Counted from the stretch's first letter, positions 12,638-25,483 are shown. The stretch: 64,000 bases of DNA from Trogon surrucura (GCA_020746105.1 CM036619.1:13740238-13804237), one strand, 5' to 3'. Notes: generated by a model not told the origin, from the sequence alone. Translations and numbers: made by a program.

Positions 12638-13593
12638 ATATCTCCCACAGTATCCTCGTAGCTAAACTGAGGAAGTGTGGTCTGGATGATCAGGCAGTGA
12701 GGTGGATTGAGAGTTGGTTGAAGAGAAGAGGTCAGAGAGTTGTGGTCAATGGGGCAGAGTCTAGCTGGGCACTTGTATCTAGTGGAGTCCTTCAGGGGTC
12801 AGTACTGGGGCCAGTACTGTTCAATATATTCAGCAACGACCTGGGTGAGGGATTAGAGAGCACTGTCAGCAAGTTTGCTGATGACACAAAACTGGGAGGA
12901 GTGGCTGACACATCAGAAGGCTGTGTTGCCATTCAGAGAGACCTGGGTAGGCTGGAGAGTTGAGCGGGAAGAAATTTTATGAAATACAGTGAGGGCAAGT
13001 GTAGAGTTTTGCACAGGGGAAAGAACAACCCCATGTACCAGTACAGGTCAGGGACTGACCTGTTGGAGAGCAGTGTAGGGGAAAGGGATCTGGGGCTTCC
13101 GGTGGACAGCAGGATGCCCATGAGCCAGCAGTGTGCCCTCATGGCCAAGAGGGCCGATGGTATCCTGGGGTGTATTAGAAGTGGGGTGGCTAGTAGGTCA
13201 AGAGAGGTCCTCCTGCCCCTCTACTCTGCCCTGGTGAGGCCACATCTGGAATATTGTGTCCAGTTCTGGGCCCCTCAGTTCAAGAAGGACAGGGAGCTGC
13301 TTGAGAGAGTCCAGTGCAGAGCCACAAAGATGATGAAGGAAGTGGAACTCCCTTATGAGGAAAGGCTGCAGGAGCTGGGTCTCTTTAGCTTGGAGAAGAG
13401 GAGGTTGAGGGGTGACCTCATTAATGTTTATAAATATGTAAAGGGGGAGTGTCGGGAGGATGGTGCCAGCCTCTTCTCAGTGATGTCCAAGGACAGGACA
13501 AGGGCCAATGGATACAAGCTGAAGCATAGGAGGTTCCACAAAAACACAAAAACAGAAAAACAACTTTTTCACTGTGAGGGTGACAGAGCACTG
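12638..13593 (+). mobile_element. CR1 LINE fragment truncated at both ends
   Basis: Plus-strand CR1 beginning at ATCTCCCACAG, the segment just after motif A, and continuing through motifs B and C and the C-terminal region. It stops near 13593 in the middle of the 'VTE.WNRLPRE' coding segment. The 3' UTR and the 8-bp tail repeats are missing. CR1 insertions normally keep their 3' end, so a later deletion or rearrangement removed it. It belongs to the same broad subfamily as the 8.4-kb copy but is more divergent. Confidence 0.93.
12638..13593 (+). pseudogene. CR1 reverse transcriptase remnant with one in-frame stop
   Basis: The frame is continuous from the left boundary to about 13540 except for one stop. 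The tryptophan codon of the conserved 'LERWAGKN' segment reads TGA at 12961-12963, and the same frame resumes at once. Motif B ([12 protein letters not shown], with Pro to Leu in PQG) and motif C (KFADDTKL) are readable. One histidine codon of GVEHLPYE is deleted near 13350. A frameshift in an A-rich patch near 13545 replaces the expected '[10 protein letters not shown]' with unrelated residues. It is an inactive retrotransposon remnant. Confidence 0.88.
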
Positions 13594-16500
13594 CCAGAAT
13601 GACCTGTGATGTTGAAGGTCATTCAACATTTCTTTCCAATGAGGCCCTTCATATGACTGGTTTCATAGGGGTTAATTTGCAGACATTTACTGTGATTGTA
13701 CATTTTAGGAAAGATATGTAAAAGATTTTCTTTTCCTTTCAAACATGAACTATAATATACTCACACTTGTGCTGTTAAAAGCACAGATCATAAACCACAG
13801 GCGCTACAAGGTGGCCTTCCTGGCTCAGCTATTATATAGCTTTCTCAGCTCATTTTTAAACATTTACATTTGCTCATCAGACATTAACATACATTTGCTG
13901 TGTCATACACCAAGATGAAATTTGTGCTTTTAGGACAAGGCAAGAAGGAAAACTTCATAAAGCTACTCAGCTTCACAGCTGTAATTTGAACCAATTTTGG
14001 CCTTCCACGGGAGGACTGAAAGAGAGGAAGAAGGGTATGTGTATATTCATTACAGCCCTTAAAGTTTACAGAAACACAGGTTCCCAAGAGCCATCTGAAT
14101 AATGGTTTTAGTCAAATATTTATATTGCTATAACTTTATATGTTTAATGATTTTCCCCATTAAGGTTTTTGTGGTTTAGCAAGTAAAATTCAAATATTCT
14201 TGATGATGATTGGTGAGTTAAAATCTCTTGTAGCAACACAGTGTATAAAATCCTCTCCAAGTAACTGCCTTTTTCACACATCTGGAAAGACTCCATTTTT
14301 TTTATCTGCCAGAGCCTTACAAGGGCAGCTTATTACATAAATAAACAGAAGAATATATGTAGTCATAGAATGACTGAATTGAGTATAATCTTACAAAAAC
14401 AACCCCTGTTTCAATACTCCTTTGTTTGTTGCCTTTTGGCACTATTATTGACTCTCCTGTGCGTACTGCATAATCATTACTGCCTTCCCTTTCTCCCTCA
14501 TGCAAAACAAGTCCAGGTGGTCAGCAACAACAAGGCCAAGGCTTGCCTAGCAGTGCAACCTTCTGGAGCCAGATTCACCGTGGAAATGGGATCTCTGATT
14601 CTCAAACTCTTTCCAAATGGGTGAGAGCATCAGCACTACTCAAGATGTCACAAATGTTATATGAAACAAACCTGGCCTGCTGAAGCACAAGCTATTTCTT
14701 CTGAAAAACTCTATAGAGAGGTAAGGGAATCTCCTTCGTGGCCATGATCATCCCAAGAGAAAATACTGTCCCTTTGTTCTGGTCCAACAGGCACCCTCTA
14801 GGGTGTTTACCTCCTGTTCAGCGCTTTGATGGAAAGGAAACTGAGCTGCTGCAACACATGAAACCTAGATATAAACATTTATATCATATACTCGCTGATG
14901 AAACATGACCCTCCAGGGCCAGGACTAGAGCTACGAAATCTGGTAGATTCTGTCAGTGAAACAGTTGAAGCACCCTGCGCTCATGGGGTGCACTCCCATA
15001 CCTAAAAGGGAAATGACATTATAACTATGGCAACCGAGATGCTTTAGTTTTCACGTATTTTTGTCATTTCAACAATTTCACATAATGGAGGAAAGCAGAA
15101 AATAAAAGAAAGAAATTTTGTGTGTTTGCTTCTAGCTGTTTATCTTAACTGGGTTCTAGAAGTAATTAAAGGGCACTTATACAAAAATTGTGTGGTCTAA
15201 TCAGATGACATTTAAGGAAAACACACTTTCATTTCTATCTGTTAGATACTTTTTTGTTCTGAGTCACGACTTGGGTGATACAGCTCTATCTATTCACCCT
15301 GTTGCAACAAATACCTGCTACAGAGATAAGTCTTTATCTCGTACATTTTTTGAAGTTCAGAAAAGGGAGGAAATGACTTGTCAGGAATGCCTTTGGCAGA
15401 GTTCATCACTTAGGAACATTTCTGTGATGTTGCCAAAAAAAGTGAACATAAGGGAAGGAGGACATCCCTAAAGTTCAGTCCTACCTGAATATATTCATAT
15501 GTTGGCTGAAGGAATTAAGTTTCTGTAGGTAAATGAAGGCCAGCCCAAAATCTGGAAACCCAAACCCCAAAGCAAGGTTTCAATTTGACATCGTATGTAC
15601 GGGCTCCATGCTCCACCAAGCATAGCAGTTTGGAAATCAGAACTCTCAGGCTGAAATTGCTCAAAGCATAAGGCTCCACACATTGGGTGATGTCGTTCTC
15701 GTTCTGCTTCTGTCCTGGGTCTGACAAAGGAGGGAGACCGTGGTAGGACGCTGTGTGTGGGACATCACACATTACCTGTATGCACAGCTGCATGGCTTCT
15801 CTTGTACTCCAAGACTCAGCAGCCCTGAGCAGCCAGCACAAGGTGAAGATGTGCAGCAGAGTGAGGTGTAGTTGAAGAGAAATTATGTTGCTTCATGGGA
15901 GGCCTGAACTATGCCCACCATCAGTTGAAAATGTAGGAATCAGGTGGGAGATTCACAAAACCAGACCCTGCAGGGACACAAACACAAGATAACAAAGTAG
16001 CAGGACCTGGACCTGTGCAACTGCAAATGGAATTTTTTCACAACTGTCCATCAACCCATGCCTGGCTGGAAACAAACCCACAGACCTCAGAGTGCATCTA
16101 CCAAGGGATAGGAACTGGGACAGAGTGCCTGGCAGTGCTCATGGGCACCAGCTGGGGAGCACAGGGGCATGGGACACCCAGAAGAGTAACGCGTTGTTTT
16201 GCTCATCATTAGAAAGTTAAGTCAGTTCCAAAACAGCAAACACCCACATACATTGAACTCAGTTTTCCACTTTTATAGAGCTGAGTACTGAAAAGGCATC
16301 ATTTAGGGGAGAAGACAGGGAGCTATTTTTCTGGGATCCTGCAGATGCCACAACTTAAATCCATTCATCATGTTAACCCAGTTCTCTGTTTCTCTGAGTC
16401 ATGTGCTGCAAACAGTCTCTCCACACACAGACCCAGATCAACCTTGTCATTACAATTTGTCACACATCTCGTTTTGTGTTTGGCGTTGTACTGGAATATT

Positions 16501-19500
16501 ATATCCTCCACACATTTCTGTAGGCTGAGAGTCTGGAGCAAAGGATGAACAGGGGTGGGGATGGAAAACAGGAATGGAAGAAAGAGAAAAAAGAAGGAAA
16601 TTGCAGACATTAGTGACTACCAAATTTCCTCTGGAGGTTTGACGTTTCCTGTAGAAATAAGTGAGTGCCATGCCGGTGATGACAGTAAGTGGAGACATAC
16701 TCAAGCTAACTTTAAAGCTACTGTCACCAGAGCAACATAGTGAATGCTCAGCTCTGAGCCACTAAGAAGGGACAGCTTTGTACAACCATCTAGACCACTG
16801 AGTCTAACATTAGCCTGGTCACACCATCCTGCAATGTAGCCAAGGGGAGTGGGTGCACAGGTCTAAAATGGATTTTTTTGGATCCTAAGCTGTCACGTGC
16901 TCATAATTTCTCTTTGGTGAAGTAAGTCCAAAGCATACAATAGGGGAGATGTATTTTGATTATTTTGTTGTTTTTTTGATTGTGGCGTTTTTTATTATAT
17001 TATTGGGGTTTTTGCCTCATTGAATATTTTGCAAAAACTCTTTAGAAACTTATTTTCTTCTCTTAATGTCGAGTCATTAATTCAAAAAGGTGAAAAAGAC
17101 AATCTGTAAAGAATCTAGCTGTGTCTTTGCAGACAACAGGACATTTAGCAAAGGGCTATATTCAAATTTACGTAAAATGCTATACTGGTTTCAGTCCCAG
17201 GGCATTCATGCAAACTTCTAATACCTGCTAGTTTTGGCCTGGAAAAAAGCCAGTAATGGAAAAAGAGAACTAAGAAAAGCAGAGCAGTGAGAGTAGCATA
17301 ATTTCCGTTGCACAAGTACTATTGTTATTTGAAATCACTGCCTGAAATCAGAAGACAACTGAATTTCAACTGAAGCTGGAATATTTTAAAAAATATTAGC
17401 TATACATTTTGGGTCACTAGAAGAGCTTGGCTTCAAGAAAATGAAAATAATTAAGTCTAGACTTAATGTCCACTATTTAACTGACATTTACCTCAGTTCT
17501 ATTCTATTTCTAAAGTGAACTCCAGAAAATTATTGAAATGAAAAACAGGACTTGGAGTGAAGCATTTGAGGTGCCCTCATTTCTCAAGAAACCTCAGATC
17601 CTTTTCCAGCACAGTGAAAAATCTTTACGACACTGCTTACAACCATTGTGCAAAAGGCAAAACAAATTGCAGTCACATAAATACAGATTTTGAGACAATT
17701 AGCAAGACTGAGGCGGGGATGTTAAAATCAGAAAAGTGCTCTGCTATGAACAGCTGTGCCAGAACTGGTATTTTAGCAACATACTTACAATAATCTTTCT
17801 CCCCTAATGTCCACTTTGACTAAGTGAAATAAGCTGTCAGTAGGAGCACAATGTTTCCCAGAAGAAACACAGGGGCTTTTGTTAAAACAACTCTATACTG
17901 GGCACTTAAAAAAAACCCCAACATAAGCCTTGCTTACGGCAAACCGCGCTTAGCTTTATGTCAGCAGAACGTGCAAGCATATCTCCTGATATTGTTACCC
18001 AAACAAAAACCAAAACAATCTCCTCCCTCCATCCTCCTTCCCTCCCCTTCCCTCCTACGTTAAAGGAGAAGCAGCAGCCTGCTTGGGCTACAAAAAACTC
18101 CCAGTCTTGTCACAGCCCCTGTCCCCAGGGGTAAGCGGAGAAGCCTGCTCCCCACCAACCTCCTTCCAAAAAACACCCCCACCCCTTGCAAGTGAGTAAT
18201 TTTTGCAGGGCTCCCCAGAGTGCTCCCAACTGCTTTTGCCCAGAAACCCCCCTCCGTTACCCCGGGCTTTCCACCTGTGAGGAAATGGCCCGTGGGAGAC
18301 CGGAGCAGCTTTCGGTTACCTCCCTGACTGCCAGATGCAGGGTGGGGTCCCTCCAACCCTCACACTCCAATATCGCATAACGTCAAAACCACTTACTTAT
18401 TTATTTATTTTTAAACTGAAAAATAGAAGTAGAAGATCCTATATATTTAAATTTCAGGAACTTTTAATTCCTCTTCTGAGGCTTTGCATGTTGTATCCAA
18501 CAGCTGGTTTTCTCACTCACTGGGGTTGATTAGAAAATCTTTCATGCTACAGCTTTTTTTATTATTATTATTGTTTTAACAGGAAAATGTAGTTCTTTAG
18601 AAATTAAATGCCATTGTGAAATCACTGCAATTATGTTTGAATCTACTGCTGAAAGTGGATCAGCAATAAATGGTCTGACACAGCTGAAATCTCTGTCCCA
18701 TTTCGGCATTTTTTATGACGAGCTTTCTGAGCTTTCAATTCAAAAAAACTTGAGTTTATGCCATTCTTCTCTTCTATATGTTAGATATCATTTATCAAAA
18801 ATCCGAGATCAAAATGAAACACTTTGTTTAATCCTACAATACTTATGTCCAATTTCTTTTAGACTGAGTTTCAAACCTTCTGAAATTCACAAAAACTCCT
18901 GTTACAGAGGTAAAAAATGAGTATTATGACCATACACCTGTGTGCGGAAAGTGCTTGGACAATTCCTACTTTTTAAAATCCAAATGTCAACTTGTAGAAA
19001 TCCACCCATCTTTATCCGCCTGTGACTGTAACTACCAGACTGGCACAGTAATTTGTAGCACATAACCTGAAGTTTTTGCTTTGCATTCATTCCCCACCAA
19101 TGTTAATCTCCAGAGTTTCATGCCTTACAGTCCTCCTCATCGTAGCATTTAATTTTCAGGCCCTGGCCCTATATCCAGCAAGGAGACTGGACCTGACCAG
19201 AAGCAGCAAAGGAGAAAAACAGTGTTTTGAGGGAATATATCGCTAGAAACATTGGAGGACAAAGGGATTTACTAAGTCTCTCACTACTCTGCAGTGGCTT
19301 TGTATGGCTGCTTGTCCCATTGTTACCTTCTATGGAGGATTCATGTTCCTTGAACTCTACTGAGAAAGGAGAAAACTAGATGTCATCTTTCAGAAAGCAC
19401 ATGTAGTTAGTGGCAACATTACATGTTCTAGTTTTACTTTCTAATAAATCATCATTTCTCTGGTTTTATGCAGGTCAAGACTTACCTGTCTTCCTGCTGT

Positions 19501-19542
19501 CATCATAAAACTCAGCAGAATATCCATGCATTCCTCAGCATC
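13594..19542. other. 6 kb of anonymous DNA, with a GC-richer patch at 18.0-18.4 kb
   Basis: No recognisable gene. There is a small hairpin at 13611-13627 (GTTGAA, 5-base loop, TTCAAC), a T/G-rich stretch around 16950-17020, a pyrimidine-rich tract at about 18018-18057, and a short TTTA run near 18395-18413. The sequence at 18060-18370 is clearly richer in G+C than its surroundings and is treated as a finding. Confidence 0.5.
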
Positions 19543-20520
19543 TACTGATAATAAGGATTGCCCTGACCCAGGTGCAGAACCTTGCACTTGACCTTGTTGA
19601 ACCTCATGAGGTTCACACAGGCCCACTTCTCCAGCTTATCCAGGTCCCTCTCGAGGACATCCCATCCCTCTGGCATATTGACTGTACCACTCAGCTTTAT
19701 CAAACAAAACCTGCGCCAATATGGATCCTTCAAGGACACCACTTGTCACTCATCGCCATCTGGACACCGAGTGACCGACCTTTGGATGTGACAATTCAAC
19801 CAATTCCCTACCTACAGAACTGTCCACCCATCAAATCCATATCTCTGCAACTTAGAACGATATCGTGGGGAAATGTGTCAAAGGCCTTGCAGAAGTCCGC
19901 ATAGATGGCATGCACTGCGCTTCCCTTGTCCACTTACGTAGTCACTCCATCACAGAAAGCCACTAGGTCTGACAGAACTTGCTCTTGGTAAAGCCATGCT
20001 GGCTGTCTCAAATCACCTTCCAGCCCTCCATGTACCTTAGCAGAGTTTTTAGGGTGATCTCTTCCATGATCTTCCCTGGCACAGAGGTGAGGCTGACAAG
20101 TTGGTAATTCCCTGGGTCCTCCTTTCTACCTTCTTTTAAAATGGCTCTAATGTTTCCCTTCTTCCAGTCACCAGGGACTTCACCTGACCACCAAGACTTT
20201 TCAGATATCGTGGAGAGTGGCTTGGCAACTACATCAGCCAATTCGCTCAGGACTCTGGGATACATCTCATCAGGTTCCATAGATTTGTATGTGTTCAGGT
20301 TTCTCAGGAGGTCATGAACCTTGTCTTTACTTACAATGGGAGGAACTTTGTCCTCCTGGTCCTCATCGTGTGGTCCTTCAACTTGGGACGTGTGAGGAGA
20401 GAGGTTGTCAGGGAAAACCAAGTTGTTGTGAACCTTAGCCTTCTCATCATCTGTTGCTACTAGCTTGCCATTCTTGCTCATTGTGGGGGTATGCATTCTT
20501 TAACCTCCTTTGCTGGTTGA
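19543..20520 (-). mobile_element. old CR1 LINE fragment, different subfamily, no 3' end
   Basis: Minus-strand CR1 reverse transcriptase remnant, more divergent than the copies at 8.4 or 62.4 kb. Its C-terminal text (WACVNLMRFNKVKCKVLHLG) marks another CR1 subfamily. It runs from the region before the 'LVATD.EKA' motif (near 20520) to 'LHLGQGNPYYQ' at 19543, where it stops without 3' UTR or tail repeat. Several frameshifts and stops break it, so the 3' end was probably lost after insertion. Confidence 0.88.
20008..20496 (-). pseudogene. CR1 reverse transcriptase N-terminal remnant (162 codons open)
   Basis: The open part of the old CR1 at 19.5-20.5 kb. It contains the linker motif 'NGKLVATDDEKA', 'NTYKSMEPDEMYPRVL' (the usual GPDG reads EPDE), 'GEVPGDWKKGNI', 'KEDPGNYQLVSLTSVPGK' (the usual NYRPVSL reads NYQLVSL) and ends at a stop before motif A. 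Further CR1 coding text continues to 19543 in other frames. Substitutions at conserved positions fit an old, inactive copy. Confidence 0.8.
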
Positions 20521-22329
20521 CATAAATTTGTTCTACTTTTTTTTCTTTATAAGAGGAGGAGGGTGTTTCAGTTTCAAATCTAAATTTTTTTCATGCAAAG
20601 ACAAGTTTGAGAGCTTTTGAATGGCCACGGAAGTTGATTTCGTAAAAGTTTTAGCGCTGCTGGAGGAATTACATCTCTGAGTACAGAGCAGAACTAAATC
20701 ATCAATTTTACTTCACAACACTGCTTTTTACTGTGTAATGAAAGCAGGGAAAACCCTCGAAATGCTCCCTGAGAGAGAGATGTTGTGACTCATCTCCACA
20801 GCAACCAGGAGTGATGACGTGAGCGACCGCTCTGGGTTATTCTTGTTTAGCAACAAGTATACAATACATAAATACATGTTTGGTGACTAGAGTATTGCAA
20901 AGACAATGATGAATTGTCTGCAGATCCTTATCCACCGAATTAACCAGTAAACCTGATGGGTGACAGATATTATCGAAAATCAGCATGGCTAATAACATCA
21001 GCTGCTGATTCACTGGTTTAGTATTTCTTTTAATACAAAGATACACAGAAGAAAGTTATAATACCCTGAAAGGATGTTATTCTAGAAAATTAAGTGGTTA
21101 ATTCTATTGTTATTTATTTTTTAGCATTCAGCCTATATTGATAAGTGTGAAAATCTCTGCCTAATGCAGTTACCCCATCCTGGACTATGACAAAGGCATG
21201 ATGTGGTACCTCCAGCTCCAGAGCAGCGAACTATCTACCACCAGCTGTCAGCAGAAGGCAGCAACTGTTTTGTTTGAACTATTGAGGTACTTTGCACATT
21301 TGCCTGAACCTGTATACACATAGTTGCAGCCACAGTGCTCACTTAGGCAAGCACAGACTTTTCATAAGCACCTCTACAGTCATTATATTTCTTTACTGAG
21401 TACAGAATATACATATTATGGCAATGATGATTTTTTAGAGATCCTGTCTAGGTGAAGAAAAAGTAAAGTCCCTGCTACATAGCATTTAGTTAAAAATATT
21501 TTTTCTTTCTCCCTGAAAAAGAGATTAGTTTCTGGTTTAAAAAGACCCACACTGCTATCTGAAGCACCCCAACTGCATTTCTATAATATCTCTCAGTTAA
21601 ATCTGTAGCATTTTTTAATGTGACCAAGGCCACTAGGAGTATCACTCTTCTTCAGAGTGCCCTTGCCAAGCTGTGGGCCAATCTTCAGCTGGGTGGCTCC
21701 CCTTGGAGAACATCTGCTGTATATTTGAGTCATATGAGACATTAATGCTGCGATGGCTGCTGCTAAGGGAGGGTGTCCTTTCACTCAAGAAGTTGTCACT
21801 GTCTAATTCATATGTATGACCAAACTTGAAGTCTGTGAGCTTGGATTCAGATGTTTAAGATGAAACATCTAAGCTGCCTTGGACTCTGGAGGCAGGAAAT
21901 ACAGCTGGATGGACCACAACTATGACATTTACTTTTCTTCTGTGATTGGGAAGTATTTATCTACTGATAACAGTATTTTTTAAACTATTTCTGCGATATC
22001 CTCTCTTCGCAATGAGACAGTTTTTCTCACTTTCCCTTCATGGGAGAAGCCCCCCTACAGCAACCACTGTGGTTGCTTTCAGGTAATAGCACAAAATAAT
22101 CCAATTAATTTTCAAATTATCTCACATGAGGCATCACCTAGGAATGGCGAAATCAAGTCTTTGTACTTAACTGTTGATCAGTTAGGATATGAGTCTTCAA
22201 CAATATTAAAACGGACTTAACAATATGGAGAGAGTGAATGACAGCCTACCATGACACGAGACAGCCTGGCGTATGTAAAGCTTTCCTGAAATATAAACAA
22301 TGTTAAATCCTCCATCGTTTGGTCAATGG
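20521..22329. other. anonymous DNA, no gene seen
   Basis: AT-rich sequence without recognisable coding, RNA or repeat features. Short frames on both strands have no family signature. Confidence 0.55.
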
Positions 22330-22361
22330 GTCAAGGCCAACGGTATGAACTTCAGCAAGAC

Positions 22362-22487
22362 AAAACCCGCCTGGACGCGTTCCTTTGAGATCTACTGTAG
22401 GTGATCCTGTTCTGGCAGGGGGTTGGACTAGATGATCTTTTGAGGTCCCTTCCAACCACTAACATTCTGTGATTTTGTGATTCTATG
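22362..22487 (+). mobile_element. short CR1 3' end nested inside an older CR1
   Basis: About 125 bases carrying the last CR1 codons (TGGACGCGTTCCTTTGAG), the 3' UTR (GGGTTGGACTAGATGATC, GGTCCCTTCCAACC) and three tail repeats ending TTCTATGA. It sits in the same orientation inside the CR1 copy at 22330-23007. AAAACC occurs at the left junction (22362-22367) and again just after the right end (22488-22493). This may be a short target duplication or microhomology, so the exact ends are uncertain by a few bases. Confidence 0.85.
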
Positions 22488-22617
22488 AAAACCAAGTTCA
22501 GGGTCCTACACTTTGGCCACAATAACCCCCTGCAGTGTTACTGACTGGGGGAGGGGTGGCTGGAGAGCGGCCCGGCAGAGAGGGACCTGGGAGTGCTGGG
22601 TGACCACCAGTTGAACC

Positions 22618-22923
22618 ATGAGCCAGCAGTGTGCCCAGGTGGCCCGGAAGGCCAATGGCATCCTGGCTTGGATCAGGAACAGTGTGGCCAGCAGGAGCAG
22701 GGTTGTGATTCTGCCCCTGTGCTCAGCACTGGTGAGGCCTCACCTCAAGCCCTGTGTGCAGGTCTGGGCCCCTCCCTGCAAGAAAGACATTGAGGGGCTG
22801 GAGCGGGTCCAGAGGAGAGCAACGAGGCTGGGGAAGGCACTGGAGGGAAAGTCCTGTGAGGAGAGGTTGAGGGAGCTGGGGGTGATTAGCCTGGAGGAGA
22901 CTCAGGGGGGACCTTATCACTGC
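22618..22923 (+). pseudogene. CR1 reverse transcriptase C-terminal remnant
   Basis: Open piece of the older CR1: [39 protein letters not shown], '[17 protein letters not shown]', '[15 protein letters not shown]'. These are family landmarks downstream of the catalytic motifs. The frame runs out of CR1 text near 22923 because of a further shift and the internal deletion. It has no catalytic motifs and cannot be functional. Confidence 0.8.
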
Positions 22924-23007
22924 CCACAACTGCCTGAAGGGAGGTTGCAGTCAGGTGGGGGTCAGGCTCAGAGGTCTTTTCCAGCCTCAACAATTCTGTG
23001 ATTCCGT

Positions 23008-25483
23008 GCTCACAGCTAGAAGAATTAAAAGCCACCTCCAGACTGAAGAATGTTCTTTCCAAGTGAGAGAGATCTGGCAGCTCTTCTGGACTGAGCAAGT
23101 ATCTGGCTGCACAGCAGTTTGGACAAGTTATTTCCCTGTTTGCCTGGCAGTTGGAGATGCAAGACATGCTTCATTAAGAAGGATCACTAGATAAGGATGT
23201 GCTTGGTTTTTAAAACTGAAAATAAGAATCATTCTTGCTACTTAAAGTGAGTATCAATTTTCTTTTGAAACTTAGCAGAGGCCTGGTAACAATTACCATA
23301 TTTTAATGATTATCAACAAAAAGAATATCTAAATTGCAGCAAGATCTTAAGAAAATAGTTGGTGGTGCTGGAAACATACATTTTTGGTGCATGATTTTCA
23401 TCAGCCTGATTTTCAAAAGTTCAAATATTCAGTGCTTCCAGAAAATGAGATGCCCTAATAACTTGGATCAAAAAACAGGAGGCACTTCACTTTTTATAAT
23501 GGGGAACTCACTTGCTTATAGCTGAAGTAAGGAGATATTGAGATGATCATTTTGAGGATCAGGTGGCTGTAGTCAGAGAGGCAAGATGTATAGGTGGAGG
23601 TAATACCTTTTTCTTAAACCAGTAAGTACAACTGCAAAAAAATAGACAAGCTTTCATTACTTTCGGGTCTGAACTGAGAACACTCATCTTCCAAACACAA
23701 TAGCTGCTCTGGGCTTTACCTGACTAAACTATTTGAGTAAAAAGTGTGACAAGAATTTGTGTGTCAGAGGTGAGTAAGAGATTTCCAAGCAAAACTAGCA
23801 AGAGTTTAAGTACTATAAGATAAAGAGAGGCAAACACATAGTCCTTAACAAAATCAATGGTGTTATCTAATTCAAAAAATCCCACCAAATAATGTTTTTA
23901 CACATTTTTATTTTATCCTGTTCTCAAAGCCCTACATCAGAAACATACTGAAAAGGCAGACTTGCGGCAAATGAAGGTAGCAGGAACAAACCTTCACTAT
24001 TTTTAGGAAGTGGAGGAAGCTAATACCTCTGTGTCCATTAAAGTCGTCCTATATCCCAAATCTGCCAGGTGCATTTAGTTCCTGAAAATTAATAGAAAAG
24101 TATCTCAAATAAAGCAAGACTAGGAGAGAAAAGATCGCTGAATATCAAATTTTGTTTTGCTTATTAATTTTTACAAGTTTTTTTTTTACATTCTTTTTTA
24201 CAAGACTTTTACATTTTTTACAAGAACAGAGTCTTTGAAGATCATGTTATAGAAGTCTAGAAAACATCTGTATCCAGCACATAAGGAATCCAAATTCTTT
24301 CTGAGCATAGCTCTGGATTTATTACTCTATTAGGTTTGGAAAACTAGTCCTGGTGGAGAGTTGACCCCTGCCATTTTATGGCTCACTGGCTCTTTGACAG
24401 CTACTTCTGGGTGGCTGGAGGTTATGACACCAATGTTTCTTCAGTAACCATTTACCTGCTCCCTTGTGGATTCCTCTTTCTTAACGTATCCCTGGCTTCA
24501 CACGAAGGGCTGGAAACCCAACCTGTCTGAGTTTGTAAAGTCACGGGGGAAAGAAAAGTGACTAACTAACAAAAGATCCCAAGCAGCTTCTAACTCAGCT
24601 CTTTTTGTAAGGGTCACATACCTGTTCCAGGAAATCTTTTCAAAGGAGGGAAAACCACAGCATGCTCATGTTGCCTATCAGACCTTTTTCCTGGATTTTA
24701 CACACAAATACAATGCTGAATGGAAATAAGGAATGTTAGAAACGTTTATACTTGTTAGGCTTCTGGGGAAAACTGAGAAGGAATTGGTCATGCTCAGTGA
24801 CTTTGTTCTGTTTAATCAGATTCAGATGAAAGGGTTGTTGATAGGTTTCTGCAGAAAAATTGCAAAATACATTGACTGACAATTTGAGAAGGATTTACCG
24901 CATTTCAAAAATAAGGAAATCAACAACATTCATTTATGATTACATTAGAAATAAGTGTTCCCTGTAAAACACTAATCTAGGAACTCTTTAAAATATATTT
25001 TATATAACTTATATATTGTTAATATTTAAAGTTCTCTCTTTTTACTACAGTAGGAGCTATTTTGACACATCAGAAAAAAAAGATCCTGACCTGAAGAGAC
25101 ATCTCTCTGAATTGATGATAGGTGACAACTACTGTATGGTGAAAGCTGTTCAGAAGTCCTAACACCTGACTTCTTTTATTTCGCATTTTTCACCAAGTAA
25201 ACTCAAAGAATCATATTATGGAAAAGAAACTGAACAACATTTACTCTGAAAGATTTTGTGCCATCCTTCACTAAAGAAAACATGTAACAGACACAGTATC
25301 CCTACCCACAACCTTCCTCCTCAAGACAGATGCCCAGATTCATGGCCTACACCAGCTTTCTCAGCTGGACTCTGCACAGGATAAATATCTGTAGGAGAGG
25401 TACTTACCAGAAAGGGGTTAGTTTTAAGCCCACTGATAATTTACCATTTCCGTACTCTTTACATAATATCTGCTTTTCGTTTA
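23008..25483. other. anonymous AT-rich DNA with a small T-rich repeat patch
   Basis: No gene recognised. The decamer TTTTTACAAG occurs three times at 24168-24177, 24195-24204 and 24215-24224 within a T-rich patch, probably a degenerate local duplication. Confidence 0.5.

Larger units (their letters stand above)
22330..23007 (+). mobile_element. old CR1 LINE copy, interrupted and internally deleted
   Basis: Plus-strand CR1 of the 'NNPLQCY.LGE.WLES.PAERDLGVL' type. A first piece (22330 to about 22365) encodes the 'KANGMNFSK' segment. The reading then resumes at about 22488 with FRVLHFGHNNP and continues through [16 protein letters not shown] and [13 protein letters not shown] to the GDLI-like segment near 22920. 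From there it jumps to the element's 3' end (GGTCTTTTCCAGCCTCAACAATTCTGTGATTCC), omitting the C-terminal coding region. The gap at 22362-22487 is filled by a separate CR1 3' end. An extra C near 22616 shifts the frame. Confidence 0.88.

Noticed and set aside
16785..16840. Possible CR1 fragment (CATCTAGACCACTGAGTCTAACATTAGCC)
   Set aside because: It resembles a segment near the 3' end of old CR1 copies, but the match is short and has no neighbouring CR1 text, so I could not support it.
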